The notes under the pieces are model-generated. The model made no database searches. It had not been told where the DNA came from and was given only the letters and a program-made list of their open reading frames with translations. Below are positions 9,265 through 18,398 of a DNA stretch of 64,000 nucleotides, in pieces. The translations under genes were made by a program, and so were the position numbers. How positions within the stretch are numbered: position 1 is the stretch's first letter; each line of letters opens with the position of its first letter. Source of the stretch: Chitinophagaceae bacterium PMP191F (GTDB lineage Bacteria > Bacteroidota > Bacteroidia > Chitinophagales > Chitinophagaceae); NCBI GenBank assembly GCA_001302245.1, contig LGYU01000022.1, positions 62,001-126,000 on the forward strand, written 5' to 3'.

Positions 9265-9716
9265 ATGTAGAGGGGTTGATTATATTGGGTGTAAGAAACA
9301 CCTGAATGGCGTTACTTATAACGAACAGTGTTGCCGGAACGTGCAGGCACAGGAACAGGGCGCAATTGTCTTTTGTCGAACAGGTTTACCAATGCATGCA
9401 GAAGATCGTAGGCCAGTGATTTTAAAGACATAATCAGGTTTTTAAAATGAACAATCAGAACGCCGTTTGGTTGAGTTTATCAACATTGAAACGATTCTGA
9501 GGGTGTAATACACTAAAAGAATGCCACCACTGCAAATGATTGATTGCAAACTGACTATCTGATCTGTAAATTTGATATATTTCCGGCAGGCGGAAAGCCG
9601 TAGACCAGCATGGGAAAACACCCTGTGCTGTGAAGCAGGGCCACAATACATGGCATGAATGATTCTTTTACAGTCTATGTTTCTCATTTATAGTTTCTTA
9701 TTATAATTGGCCCTGA
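9265..9716. other. Stretch between efflux operon and ftsE, nearly empty
   Basis: About 450 bp with no gene of normal size. The only candidate is the 39-codon minus-strand frame at 9312-9431, listed separately. Longer frames on either strand here are cysteine-rich and poor in protein-like composition. No tRNA or structured RNA was recognised. Confidence 0.5.
9312..9431 (-). CDS. Candidate small protein, 39 aa, amphipathic
   Basis: An ATG at 9431 opens a frame that ends with TAA at 9312-9314. The peptide begins MSLKSLAYDLLHALVNLFDK, which would form an amphipathic helix, and continues with a proline-rich basic tail (RPVPVPARSGNTVRYK). Its composition is more protein-like than any other frame in this spacer. 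No ribosome-binding site or promoter stands out, and I know no family. It would be transcribed towards the efflux terminator. It may be fortuitous. Confidence 0.3.
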   Translation of the reverse strand: MSLKSLAYDLLHALVNLFDKRQLRPVPVPARSGNTVRYK

Positions 9717-9744
9717 TTTGCTATTGCATTATTACTTATTTTTG
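9717..9744 (+). promoter_or_regulatory. Putative promoter of ftsE
   Basis: TTTG at 9717-9720 and TATTTTTG at 9737-9744 (TAnnTTTG box), 16 bp apart, slightly short of the usual spacing. The predicted transcription start falls about 12 bp before the ftsE ATG. Confidence 0.45.
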
Positions 9745-9762
9745 TTTCATTAAGGGAATACT

Positions 9763-10452
9763 ATGCAGGAAGTTATCATCGAATTAAGACACGCCAACAT
9801 TTACCAGGGAAATAACCTGGTTTTGCAGGATGTAAATTTTACCGTTAAGAAAGGAGAGTTTGTATACCTGGTGGGTAAAACCGGTACCGGTAAATCAAGT
9901 CTTTTAAAAACATTGTATGGCGACCTGCCCATGAAAGAAGGTGAGGGTACTGTAGCGGGGTTTAACCTGCGTGATATGGACTGGAAAAAAGTTCCTTTTT
10001 TGCGCCGTACACTGGGCGTGGTATTCCAGGATTTCCAGTTGCTGACCGACCGCAATGTGAACGACAACCTGAAATTTGTGTTGCGCGCTACTGGTTGGAA
10101 AGATGAAAAACTGATGGATGAAAAGATACTGGATGTACTGGATAAAGTAGGGTTGAAGGCCAAAGGATTTAAAATGCCTTTTGAGCTGAGTGGTGGTGAG
10201 CAGCAACGTGTGGATGTAGCACGTGCATTGCTCAATTCACCCAAACTCATCCTGGCAGATGAACCTACCGGCAACCTTGATCCTGAAACTTCAGATGAGA
10301 TCATGCAGCTACTGTTCCAGATCTCACGCGATTACGGAACGGCTATTGTAATGGCTACCCACGATTATATTGTGATCAATAAATTCCCTGCGCGTGTGGT
10401 GCGTACAGAAAGGGGGCGCGTTATTGATAACGCTACCATATCCATTGAATAA
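9763..10452 (+). CDS. ftsE: Cell-division ABC transporter ATP-binding protein FtsE
   Basis: A 229-aa stand-alone ATPase subunit. It shows Walker A GKTGTGKS (about residues 38-45), the Q-loop in [10 protein letters not shown] typical of FtsE, the signature LSGGEQQR, Walker [13 protein letters not shown] and the switch histidine in MATHD. FtsE pairs with the membrane protein FtsX to control peptidoglycan hydrolases during division. No ftsX is adjacent, which I believe is common in Bacteroidetes where the two genes are apart. The last 20 bp overlap the end of a convergent glycosyltransferase gene. Lipoprotein-export LolD is a close relative and cannot be fully excluded, but the FQDFQLL stretch and length favour FtsE. 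Confidence 0.85.
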   Translation: MQEVIIELRHANIYQGNNLVLQDVNFTVKKGEFVYLVGKTGTGKSSLLKTLYGDLPMKEGEGTVAGFNLRDMDWKKVPFLRRTLGVVFQDFQLLTDRNVNDNLKFVLRATGWKDEKLMDEKILDVLDKVGLKAKGFKMPFELSGGEQQRVDVARALLNSPKLILADEPTGNLDPETSDEIMQLLFQISRDYGTAIVMATHDYIVINKFPARVVRTERGRVIDNATISIE

Positions 10453-11554
10453 GACGGCTGGCGTTCCGCTCATTATTGAAGGTATCCTGCAGTAACATTT
10501 TTCTCAATTGGATCTCTTCCGGCGCAAACGGCATGTGGTACAATTGTGCAATAATCTCGCGAAATGCGTTGGGCGTTGTACCTACATGGCAGGCACTTTC
10601 CAGTCCCGAACCTTTTACCGCAGCATCATTCACAATACAATGCCGGCCCGAGAAAAGAGCATTCAGGAGTTTTAGCTTAATACCTGTATTATTGAAAGAA
10701 GGCACTACATTGATCTGCGCTTTGGCAATCATATCCTGCATTTCTTCTTCCGACGGATTGGCTACCAGGCACGCATGTTTATGATGGGCAATATGCCGCT
10801 GCAACCTGTCTGAAGGGTTTTTACCGGCAATAATAAACGGCACCGGCAGTTTGTTAAATACATCCCTCAGCAACCATTCTACTGCCGCTTCGTTTTCCGA
10901 TACCGATAAGTTACCATGGTACAGGCAAAAACAACCGGCGCCCGGTAACGAATTGACCGATTTGAAAGGGAGGAATACCGGCAATTGCGCTACCTTTTTT
11001 GCATTGAATTCTTTGCGGTAAGTATATACATCCTGGTCCGACACTGCCAGGATAGTACACTTGTTGGCAATGGCAGCTTCATATTTTTTCAGCAACCTGC
11101 TTTCATTCCAGTAATATAGTTTTTTTACCAGCGAGTTGGATGATTGCGCTAACTGGCAGTAATACTGGTACTCGGTATTGTGTAACCGCAGAAAGATCTT
11201 CCGGTGAGCAAAACGATCGTCCAGCAACAGGTGTGTACAGTGTATGCCTTCCAGTAAGATGGGGTAGTCATCCTGCAGCAGCCGCTCGTACAACAGCGGG
11301 TTGGCACGTGAGGCTACAATATAGGGCAGATTATGCGACATCCCTTTGTGGCCTTTCTGCCGTTCATAATAATGTACTTCTTTACAAAACTGGTTCAGCG
11401 CGGGCTGTTCACCACGGCCGTATTCAAAACAATGCAGGTAAATCTGAACGCCGGCAGCCTGTAAGGCGGGCAGTTTGTAATACAGATCAAATACACCACC
11501 ATAGTCCACAGGGTATGGAACATCAAGGCATACTATGTGAAGATGTTTCTCCAA
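10433..11554 (-). CDS. Glycosyltransferase, GT-B fold (GT4-like)
   Basis: A 373-aa protein. The N-terminal half opens with a Rossmann strand and the glycine loop PYPVDYGGVFDLYY seen in GT4 enzymes. The C-terminal half has the donor-binding domain: YHGNLSVSENEAAVEWL, then IIAGKNPS, and the conserved region NVVPSFNNTGIKLKLLNALFSGR, where the acidic donor-binding glutamate of the E-x7-E motif is not evident. It is the last of three co-directional genes (6 bp after the preceding one) with a second glycosyltransferase and a sugar oxidoreductase, which suggests cell-surface polysaccharide or lipid-linked sugar assembly. Sugar donor and acceptor cannot be told. Its 3' end overlaps ftsE tail to tail by 20 bp. 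Confidence 0.8.
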   Translation of the reverse strand: MEKHLHIVCLDVPYPVDYGGVFDLYYKLPALQAAGVQIYLHCFEYGRGEQPALNQFCKEVHYYERQKGHKGMSHNLPYIVASRANPLLYERLLQDDYPILLEGIHCTHLLLDDRFAHRKIFLRLHNTEYQYYCQLAQSSNSLVKKLYYWNESRLLKKYEAAIANKCTILAVSDQDVYTYRKEFNAKKVAQLPVFLPFKSVNSLPGAGCFCLYHGNLSVSENEAAVEWLLRDVFNKLPVPFIIAGKNPSDRLQRHIAHHKHACLVANPSEEEMQDMIAKAQINVVPSFNNTGIKLKLLNALFSGRHCIVNDAAVKGSGLESACHVGTTPNAFREIIAQLYHMPFAPEEIQLRKMLLQDTFNNERNASRLIQWIW

Positions 11555-11560
11555 TTGCTA

Positions 11561-12649
11561 CTAATTAATTTGTTGATACAGGTTAAGCAGTATTTTTTCC
11601 TCCTGCTGCCAGTTCAGATGCTGCCGCGCCTGCAGACAATGTTGCTGCAGATTGCGGTACAGATCTTCATCCTGCAACAGGGTGTTAAGGCCCTGGGCAA
11701 TGCTTTCAATGCCGGTATCCTTTATTAAAACACCAATGGGGTACATATTGTTTATTGAACAATAAACAGGGTAGTCTACGCACAGTTGCGGAATACCTGC
11801 ATGTATATAGTCAAAAAAGCGGTTTGCGAGCGAAAAATAGTTACTGAGCCCCTTTTTATCAAATAAAGTAACGCCGATCCATGCATTGCGGGTGATATCT
11901 TTCAGTTCGTCGGGCGGCACCATACCTTTAAAGATCACCTTTTGCTGCAGGCTATATTGTTGGACCAGTTCCCTTGCCTGTTGCATAAAATTGCCATCGC
12001 CACATATTAATAAAGAAGCGTCTACATACTGCATGGCCGGTATCAAGGTTTCAAAACTGCGTCCCTCATTCACTGCACCCTGGTACAGGATATATTTACT
12101 TTTTTTATCAGGTATTGATATGGGTTGTAATACGGGTGTGTTGCGTACTACTGCATAGTCCACATTGTACATGCGTTTAAATTCATCTGCAATGGGCTGG
12201 TTCACTGTGTAGCCATATCTGAAACGGGGAACGGTCATTTGTTCAATGCGTTTCCAGAACCTGTAGATACCGGGCCGCTCTGCTACTTCCTGCATTTCGC
12301 AGAACAGTTCATGCGCATCATATACACGGGAAATGTTTCTGATACGTGATACATAATAACAGGGTAAAATGGTATCCAGGTCAATGGCACAAACAATATC
12401 CATTCTGGCAAACAACAGGTAAAAAAAGAGCCGGATATTGTATTCTATATAAAACAGTTTCCCTTTGGTGGCAAAACAATACAGTCGTTTCTGTTTAAAA
12501 GGTCTTGTGGTAAGTGGTATAGAATGGCGAAGCCTGCGTCCTGTCAACGTTACCTCGTAACCCGCTGCTGCCAGCGAAGTACAGATCCTGATCATGCGCT
12601 GGTCATAATTCAAATCGTTGGTAACTGTACAAATTATCCTTTTCATCAA
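11561..12649 (-). CDS. Glycosyltransferase, GT-B fold (GT4-like)
   Basis: A 362-aa protein starting at 12649 (MMKR) or one codon later. The N-terminus (TVTNDLNYDQRMIRICTSLA) matches a group of bacterial GT4-like enzymes with a YDQRM motif. Central features are DLDTILP and YDAHELF; the donor domain has YQGAVNEGRSFETL, LLICGDGNF and KGMVPPDEL. The expected acidic pair is partly replaced (SNYFSLANRFFDYIHAGIP keeps the family layout). It lies between the oxidoreductase gene (15 bp) and the second glycosyltransferase (6 bp), so one transcript is likely. The product is inferred to act at the cytoplasmic face of the inner membrane in surface glycan synthesis. Confidence 0.82.
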   Translation of the reverse strand: MMKRIICTVTNDLNYDQRMIRICTSLAAAGYEVTLTGRRLRHSIPLTTRPFKQKRLYCFATKGKLFYIEYNIRLFFYLLFARMDIVCAIDLDTILPCYYVSRIRNISRVYDAHELFCEMQEVAERPGIYRFWKRIEQMTVPRFRYGYTVNQPIADEFKRMYNVDYAVVRNTPVLQPISIPDKKSKYILYQGAVNEGRSFETLIPAMQYVDASLLICGDGNFMQQARELVQQYSLQQKVIFKGMVPPDELKDITRNAWIGVTLFDKKGLSNYFSLANRFFDYIHAGIPQLCVDYPVYCSINNMYPIGVLIKDTGIESIAQGLNTLLQDEDLYRNLQQHCLQARQHLNWQQEEKILLNLYQQIN

Positions 12650-12664
12650 AGCAGGCAGTCTCAG

Positions 12665-13672
12665 TTAAGAAATAAAAGGTGATGCGGCATAGATCTTTTC
12701 AATGATCTCTACTGTTTTCAATGCATCGTGCGCATTCATAAACGGGTGGGAGGGATCGTTCATTGTACGAATCAGGTTATCGTATACTTTATCATGATTG
12801 CTCATACTGCCTTCATAGGAGCCATACTGGTTAGCTGGCTGGCCGGGATGCAGTTGGGGCGTAGTTATGTTCTCAACAGCACAGAACTCCAGTTGGTTCA
12901 GATATTGCCCGCCTATTTTCACAGTGCCTTTTTCGCCCATAATGGTAATGGAACCTTCCATATTCCTGTTATAACTGTTCACGGTATAATGCAGGGTGCC
13001 CATAGCGCCCTGTTGCATGTGCAATATTACGGTACCTGTATCTTCAAATTCAATAGCCTGGTCATGCGCATAGTTAGCACGTAAACCCTGTACATGCTGT
13101 ACATCGCCCAGTAACCAGTACAGCAGATCAATAAAATGACTGAATTGTGTGAATAATGTGCCACCATCTAATGCATTGGTTCCCCGCCAGTTATCATTAT
13201 AATAAGCAATAGATCGGTTCCAGCAGCAACTGATATGAAAGCTATAAATATGACCCAGTTTGCCGGTATTGATCAGGTCTTTTAGCCAGACAACGGGAGG
13301 GTTGTACCGGTTCTGTTTTACCACAAATAATTGACGGTGAATCTTTTGTGCGGTTTCCAGCATGCGGCGGGCATCATGGCTGGTAATGGCCATAGGTTTT
13401 TCACACAGTACATGACAGCCGGCTTCCAGTGCGGCAATGCTATGCTGGGCATGTAACCCGTTGGGTGAACATATACTGATAATATCGGGTGTAGTATCTT
13501 TGAGCAGTTGTGTAAGCGAGGTATAAGAGCGGGCTCCGTATTGTTTGGCCAGTGCTACGGCCCGTTCGGGAACAATATCACAAACGGCTGTCAGGCTGCC
13601 ACGGGCAGCAATGTGCCGGGCGTGTCTTTCACCTATGCGGCCGCATCCGATAATGGCAAAACTGTAACTCAT
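12665..13672 (-). CDS. Gfo/Idh/MocA-family NAD(P)-dependent sugar oxidoreductase
   Basis: A 335-aa enzyme. The N-terminal Rossmann domain has the dinucleotide loop IGCGRIGERHARHI, with the motif CEKPMAI around residue 90 that carries the family's catalytic lysine. The C-terminal alpha/beta domain has GTLFTQFSHFIDLLYWLLGD with the conserved histidine. It resembles oxidoreductases acting on UDP-N-acetylhexosamine derivatives (WlbA/WbpB group). As first gene of a minus-strand trio with two glycosyltransferases, it probably supplies a modified nucleotide sugar. It is divergent from rpsO with about 136 bp between the two starts. The exact substrate is inferred only. Confidence 0.82.
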   Translation of the reverse strand: MSYSFAIIGCGRIGERHARHIAARGSLTAVCDIVPERAVALAKQYGARSYTSLTQLLKDTTPDIISICSPNGLHAQHSIAALEAGCHVLCEKPMAITSHDARRMLETAQKIHRQLFVVKQNRYNPPVVWLKDLINTGKLGHIYSFHISCCWNRSIAYYNDNWRGTNALDGGTLFTQFSHFIDLLYWLLGDVQHVQGLRANYAHDQAIEFEDTGTVILHMQQGAMGTLHYTVNSYNRNMEGSITIMGEKGTVKIGGQYLNQLEFCAVENITTPQLHPGQPANQYGSYEGSMSNHDKVYDNLIRTMNDPSHPFMNAHDALKTVEIIEKIYAASPFIS

Positions 13673-13747
13673 TGTAATTTAAACTGTAAATGTACCCCTT
13701 TTAAAAAAATCAGGCTAATAGTAATTACAATATCCAAAATATTTCCC

Positions 13748-13755
13748 TACCTTTG
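13748..13755 (+). promoter_or_regulatory. -7 promoter box of rpsO
   Basis: TACCTTTG, an exact TAnnTTTG match of the form common before Bacteroidetes housekeeping genes, 53 bp ahead of the rpsO start. No clear TTG -33 element is visible at the expected distance. Confidence 0.5.
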
Positions 13756-13808
13756 CCGCCAATTTATATAGAAGAAAATTTTTGGATGTTTTTTTAAAAA
13801 AAATTGAG

Positions 13809-14081
13809 ATGTCTTATTTAACTAAAGAAAAAGTATCAGAATTATTCACTCAATTTGGCGGTAAAGCGACCAATACCGGCTCTATCGAAGGCCAGATTGC
13901 TTTACTGACAGAGCGCATCAACCATATTTCAAAACACCTGCAGGCTAACAAAAAAGATTTTTCTACACACCGCGGGCTGATGAAACTGGTAGGACAGCGT
14001 AAACGTTTGCTTAATTACATGAGCAAACACAATCTGCAGGGCTACCGTGCATTGATTGAGAAACTCGGAATCAGAAAATAA
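13809..14081 (+). CDS. rpsO: 30S ribosomal protein S15
   Basis: A 90-aa protein, the normal length is 88-90. The start at 13809 (MSYLTKEKV) fits family N-termini; an upstream in-frame ATG at 13782 is preceded by no signal and adds nine atypical residues. Conserved blocks are present: FGGKATNTGSIEGQIALLTERI, HISKHLQANKKDFSTHRGL, VGQRKRLLNYM and the C-terminal YRALIEKLGIRK. S15 binds 16S rRNA at the central domain and starts assembly of the platform. It is followed by its own terminator and then pnp, the classical rpsO-pnp order. Confidence 0.97.
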   Translation: MSYLTKEKVSELFTQFGGKATNTGSIEGQIALLTERINHISKHLQANKKDFSTHRGLMKLVGQRKRLLNYMSKHNLQGYRALIEKLGIRK

Positions 14082-14105
14082 CCAGCAATATGCTTTAAAA
14101 GCACC

Positions 14106-14150
14106 CTATTCCCAACTGATTAATATGTCCGGTTGGGAATAGTTGTTTTT
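14106..14150 (+). terminator. Terminator between rpsO and pnp
   Basis: An 11-bp perfect stem (CTATTCCCAAC 14106-14116 with GTTGGGAATAG 14132-14142), a 15-nt loop and TTGTTTTT. Some read-through into pnp is possible, as in other species. Confidence 0.85.
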
Positions 14151-14264
14151 ATTGCGGTTGATTTTTTGAGCCTGTGAAATTTGTTTATTAACCAGGCAGG
14201 CATCTGTGCAATTTAAATTCCCACCTTTTCATGCATAGATAGCAGGCCTTAAACTGAGAACCTT

Positions 14265-16415
14265 ATGCTCTCACAACCAATTGGTGTATCCTTTGACATT
14301 GGTGATGGTCGTATTGTGACCATTGAAACCGGTAAACTGGCCCGCCAGGCTCATGGCGCAGTAACCGTACGTCAGGGAAACTGTATTTTACTTGCTACTG
14401 TTGTAGCCAATAAAGATCCTAAGGAAGGACAGGAGTTCTTTCCCTTGGTAGTAGATTATAACGAGAAATTTGCTTCAGCCGGTCGTATTCCCGGCTCTTT
14501 TTTTAAACGTGAAGGAAGATTAAGTGATTATGAAGTGTTGATCAGCCGTCTGATCGACCGTGCGCTGCGTCCTCTATTCCCCGAAGATTATTTCTGTGAT
14601 GTGCAGGTACTGGTTACCTTGATCAGCAGCGACAAAGAAGTAATGCCTGATGCGCTGGCTTGTTTAGCTGCTTCTGCCGCACTTGCAGTGTCTGATATTC
14701 CCATTAAAGAAATTATTTCTGAAGTACGTGTTGCACGTATTGAAGGTCAGTTGGTCATCAACCCAAGCCGCACAGACCTGGCTAAAGCTGATATGGATTT
14801 CATTATCGGTGCTACCAGCAAAAACCTGATGATGGTGGAAGGTCAATCTGGCCAGTGCAGTGAGGAAGACCTGGTGAAAGCGCTGGAACTGGCACACGAT
14901 GCTATCCGCGTTCAGATCAAAGCACAGGAAGAATTGCGTACCAAAGCCGGTGTAACCGGCAAGCGTGATTATACCAAGCCGGTTACCAACGAAGAATTAC
15001 AGCAAAAGGTGAACGCCTTTGCAAAAGACAGGGTATATGCTATTTCCAAATCTGCTTCCACAAAAGCAGACAGAAGCCTGGCATACGATACGCTGAAACA
15101 GGATCTGATTGACAGCCTGGGTGAAGATGTAACTGATGCTGATAAAAAGCTGGCCAAAAAATACTACGAAGACCTGAAATGGGAAGTAGTACGTAACATG
15201 ATCCTCGACGACCGCATCCGTCTGGATGGTCGTAAATTGGACCAGGTTCGCCCGCTGGCAATGGAAGTAGATGTACTGCCTTCTCCGCACGGTTCTGCAT
15301 TGTTTACCCGTGGTGAAACACAGTCGCTTACTACTATTACATTAGGTACTCCGCTGGATGAACTGTTAGTAGAAAGTGCTGCTACTTCTGATTATACAAA
15401 ATTCATCCTGCACTATAACTTCCCGCCATTCTCAACCGGTGAAGTGAAAATGATGCGTGCACCCGGACGTCGTGAAGTAGGACACGGTAACCTGGCTATG
15501 CGTTCTCTGAAACAAATGATGCCTGGTAATGAGTATCCCTACACGGTACGTGTGGTGAGTGATGTACTGGAGTCAAACGGTTCTTCATCCATGGCTACTG
15601 TTTGTGCCGGTTCACTGGCACTGATGGATGCAGGCGTGCCTGTTGGCAAACACGTAAGTGGTGTAGCAATGGGGCTGATCACCCGTGCTGATGATGGTAA
15701 GTATGCTATCCTCACCGACATTCTGGGTGATGAGGATCACCTGGGTGATATGGACTTTAAAGTAACCGGTACCCGCGATGGTATCTGCGGTGTGCAGATG
15801 GATATTAAAGTAGATGGCTTAAGTATGGATACCATGCGCGAAGCATTGGAACAGGCACGCAAAGGTCGCCTGCATATCCTGGATGCTATGTACGAAGTAA
15901 TTCCTGAAGCACGTGCAGAGGTGAAACCGCATGCACCAAGAATGGAGAAACTGTTCATTGATAAAGAATTTATCGGTGCAGTGATCGGACCACAGGGTAA
16001 GATCATCCAGGAAATTCAACGCGAAACAGGTACTACTATCAATATTGAAGAAGTTGGTAACTACGGTGAAGTAAGCATTTTCAGTCCCGCCAAAGAAGGA
16101 TTGGATAAAGCTGTATCGTGGGTTAAGGGCATCGTTGCTGTTCCTGAAATAGGTTCAGTATATGAAGCTACTGTGAAAGGCATTAAAGAATTCGGCGCAT
16201 TTGTTGAATTCCTGCCTGGCAAACAAGGCTTGTTGCACATCAGTGAAATAAGCTGGAAACGCCTGGAAAGTATGGAAGGTGTGCTGAAAGAAGGAGATAA
16301 AGTAAAAGTGAAACTGATCGGTATTGATCACAAAACCGGTAAGTTCAAACTGAGCCGCAAAGTGCTGATGCCTAAACCAGAAGGCAAGCCCAATGTAGCT
16401 CCCCCCACAGAGTAG
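14265..16415 (+). CDS. pnp: Polyribonucleotide nucleotidyltransferase (PNPase)
   Basis: A 716-aa protein of standard length. It holds two RNase PH domains (about residues 10-145 and 310-470) joined by an all-helical domain, then a KH domain (about 553-615, with the GxxG loop in IGPQGKIIQEI) and an S1 RNA-binding domain (about 622-693, GSVYEATVKGIKEFGAFVEF). The second RNase PH domain has the APGRREVGHGNLA block and the catalytic region HLGDMDFKVTGTRDG. The enzyme degrades mRNA 3' to 5' using phosphate, as a trimer and usually in a degradosome-like complex. The start is the ATG at 14265 (MLSQPIGVSFDIG). It follows rpsO after its terminator and ends before another one. Confidence 0.97.
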   Translation: MLSQPIGVSFDIGDGRIVTIETGKLARQAHGAVTVRQGNCILLATVVANKDPKEGQEFFPLVVDYNEKFASAGRIPGSFFKREGRLSDYEVLISRLIDRALRPLFPEDYFCDVQVLVTLISSDKEVMPDALACLAASAALAVSDIPIKEIISEVRVARIEGQLVINPSRTDLAKADMDFIIGATSKNLMMVEGQSGQCSEEDLVKALELAHDAIRVQIKAQEELRTKAGVTGKRDYTKPVTNEELQQKVNAFAKDRVYAISKSASTKADRSLAYDTLKQDLIDSLGEDVTDADKKLAKKYYEDLKWEVVRNMILDDRIRLDGRKLDQVRPLAMEVDVLPSPHGSALFTRGETQSLTTITLGTPLDELLVESAATSDYTKFILHYNFPPFSTGEVKMMRAPGRREVGHGNLAMRSLKQMMPGNEYPYTVRVVSDVLESNGSSSMATVCAGSLALMDAGVPVGKHVSGVAMGLITRADDGKYAILTDILGDEDHLGDMDFKVTGTRDGICGVQMDIKVDGLSMDTMREALEQARKGRLHILDAMYEVIPEARAEVKPHAPRMEKLFIDKEFIGAVIGPQGKIIQEIQRETGTTINIEEVGNYGEVSIFSPAKEGLDKAVSWVKGIVAVPEIGSVYEATVKGIKEFGAFVEFLPGKQGLLHISEISWKRLESMEGVLKEGDKVKVKLIGIDHKTGKFKLSRKVLMPKPEGKPNVAPPTE

Positions 16416-16439
16416 TTCCGTTTTTATTGAATGATACGG

Positions 16440-16470
16440 GGTTTGCAGCTTGCTGCAAACCTCTTTTTTT
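16440..16470 (+). terminator. Rho-independent terminator after pnp
   Basis: A 9-bp perfect stem (GGTTTGCAG 16440-16448 with CTGCAAACC 16453-16461), tetraloop CTTG, followed by a run of eight T residues after one C. Confidence 0.9.
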
Positions 16471-16617
16471 TAAACCACAGATTGTACGGATTGTTATCAT
16501 AGGATTAAATGAATCCGTGAATTTGTGATCTGTTAAATCTGTTTCATTATCCATGAAACCGGTATCCTTAACCTGCTAAACCCTTGTTTTATTGTATTTT
16601 CACATCCCTATTAAACT

Positions 16618-17439
16618 ATGAGCAACTATATCAGTATACGGTTTGATAATGTGCCGAAAGAACAACAGGAGATACTGGTGGCGCAACTGAGTGATCTTAA
16701 CTTTGAAGGTTTTGAAGAGGGGCCACGACATCTTACTGCATTTATTCCTGAAACATTGCTGGACGAAACTGCATTGCAGGACATAATAGCAACAGGATCT
16801 TTTACTGTAGCCCGCGAGGTTATTGCACAAAAGAACTGGAATGAAGAGTGGGAGCGTAATTTTTCACCGGTTGTTATCAACCGGTTCTGTGCTATCAGGG
16901 CACAGTTTCACGAGCCTATAAAAGATGTTCCTTACGAAATCGTGATCACTCCAAAAATGAGTTTTGGTACCGGTCATCATGCCACTACCGCACTGATGAT
17001 CACATTTATGGAGCAGCTATCGCTGAATAATAAAACTGTGCTTGATTTTGGTACCGGTACCGGCGTACTGGCTATACTAGCCGAAAAGCTGGGTGCAAAA
17101 TTGATTGCAGCTATAGATAATGACGACTGGAGCATTGAAAATGCCCGGGAAAATGTAGTAATCAACCAGTGCAGCAACATTGTTGTTGAAAAAGCAGATA
17201 AATTGGAGATGGATGATCGCTACGAGGTTATACTGGCCAATATAAACAAGCATGTATTGCTGGCAAATATGGGGGCCATCCGGCAACATTTACAGCCACA
17301 GGGCGTTATCCTGATGAGTGGCCTGCTGGCAGGCGACAGAACTGATATAGAGTCAACCGCTACGCAGAACGGTCTGAAGATTGTTGATCAAAAGCAACAG
17401 GAAGGCTGGATTGCGCTTAATTTAACACATATACAGTAA
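16618..17439 (+). CDS. prmA: Ribosomal protein L11 methyltransferase
   Basis: A 273-aa protein, close to the Bacteroidetes family length. The N-terminal substrate-binding domain is followed by a class I methyltransferase fold with motif I VLDFGTGTGVLAILAEKLGA, the acidic strand end AIDNDDWSIENARENV and the catalytic-region motif ILANINKHVLL, which replaces NPPY in PrmA. FGTGHHATT upstream of motif I is a family hallmark. It trimethylates lysines and the N-terminus of L11 using S-adenosylmethionine. The gene stands alone, 202 bp after pnp and 74 bp before plsY. Confidence 0.93.
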   Translation: MSNYISIRFDNVPKEQQEILVAQLSDLNFEGFEEGPRHLTAFIPETLLDETALQDIIATGSFTVAREVIAQKNWNEEWERNFSPVVINRFCAIRAQFHEPIKDVPYEIVITPKMSFGTGHHATTALMITFMEQLSLNNKTVLDFGTGTGVLAILAEKLGAKLIAAIDNDDWSIENARENVVINQCSNIVVEKADKLEMDDRYEVILANINKHVLLANMGAIRQHLQPQGVILMSGLLAGDRTDIESTATQNGLKIVDQKQQEGWIALNLTHIQ

Positions 17440-17513
17440 AATAATGTGTTACAGTATGTTATCTGTATCTTAATTTTTAGTATATTCGTTATTCCACTTC
17501 AACCAACTATTCA

Positions 17514-18185
17514 ATGAAAGAAGTTTTACTCATTGTAATAGCATACCTGATCGGCTCTATTCCTACTGCTGTATGGACCAGCAGGGCCTTTTTTGGTATT
17601 GACATCCGTGAGTACGGCAGCGGTAATGCCGGTGCTACCAATACTTTCCGTGTACTCGGCTCCCGCTGGGGTACATTCGTAATGGTCATTGATGTTCTGA
17701 AAGGTGTACTGGCTACCAGCCTTTATATTTTCCTCCCATATTATCTGCAATCTTCCAGTGAATGGGACCGTACCAACCTGATGGTGGGCCTGGGCCTGGC
17801 GGCTGTGCTGGGGCATATTTTCCCTATCTGGGCTGATTTTCGTGGTGGTAAAGGGGTGGCAACCCTGTTTGGAATGATCCTGGCCATTCAACCTGTAGTG
17901 GCAGTTTGTTGCGTAGGCGTTTTCTTACTAGTATTATATCTTACCCGTTTCGTTTCACTGAGCTCTATGTTGGCCAGTGTGGCCTTTGCAGTATTCATAC
18001 TGGTTATTTTTAATGAAAAGGAACCATTGTACCGTGCATTTGCCATTGCTGTAGCCTTACTGGTGGTACTCACGCACCAGAAGAATATCAGCCGTTTGCT
18101 GAAAGGAAATGAAAGTAAGGTTCCCATCTTCAAATACCGCGATCGCAAAAGAGAACGTCGCCGTTCCGAGAAAGCCGATCATTAA
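17514..18185 (+). CDS. plsY: Acyl-phosphate:glycerol-3-phosphate acyltransferase PlsY
   Basis: A 223-aa inner membrane protein with about five transmembrane segments. All three PlsY motifs are visible: GSGNAGATNTFR (about residues 40-51), GHIFPIWADFRGGKGVAT (about 102-119) and a third loop near the last helix. It transfers the acyl group from acyl-phosphate to glycerol-3-phosphate, the first step of phospholipid synthesis. The C-terminal tail after the last helix is strongly basic (KYRDRKRERRRSEK), which should lie in the cytoplasm by the positive-inside rule. Slightly longer than many PlsY proteins because of that tail. Confidence 0.95.
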   Translation: MKEVLLIVIAYLIGSIPTAVWTSRAFFGIDIREYGSGNAGATNTFRVLGSRWGTFVMVIDVLKGVLATSLYIFLPYYLQSSSEWDRTNLMVGLGLAAVLGHIFPIWADFRGGKGVATLFGMILAIQPVVAVCCVGVFLLVLYLTRFVSLSSMLASVAFAVFILVIFNEKEPLYRAFAIAVALLVVLTHQKNISRLLKGNESKVPIFKYRDRKRERRRSEKADH

Positions 18186-18373
18186 TTTCATTTTTTACAT
18201 TGATCAAACATTGCATTGCTGTAACAAACAATGATGAGGAATTTTTATGTCTTCCAGTTAACAACAGAATAGTTGGTAACAAGTTTGCATAGTATTCGTA
18301 AGCAGGCAAGATAAGGCATGGGCATTTTGCCTGTTGTACGTGCGCAATTATCCTGATAATCATTCGTTTTATC

Positions 18374-18381
18374 TATTTTTG
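18374..18381 (+). promoter_or_regulatory. -7 promoter box of the M48 protease gene
   Basis: TATTTTTG, exact TAnnTTTG match, 17 bp before the ATG at 18399. No convincing TTG element upstream, so this is moderate evidence only. Confidence 0.4.
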
Positions 18382-18398
18382 TTAAAACTTCAATCTCA

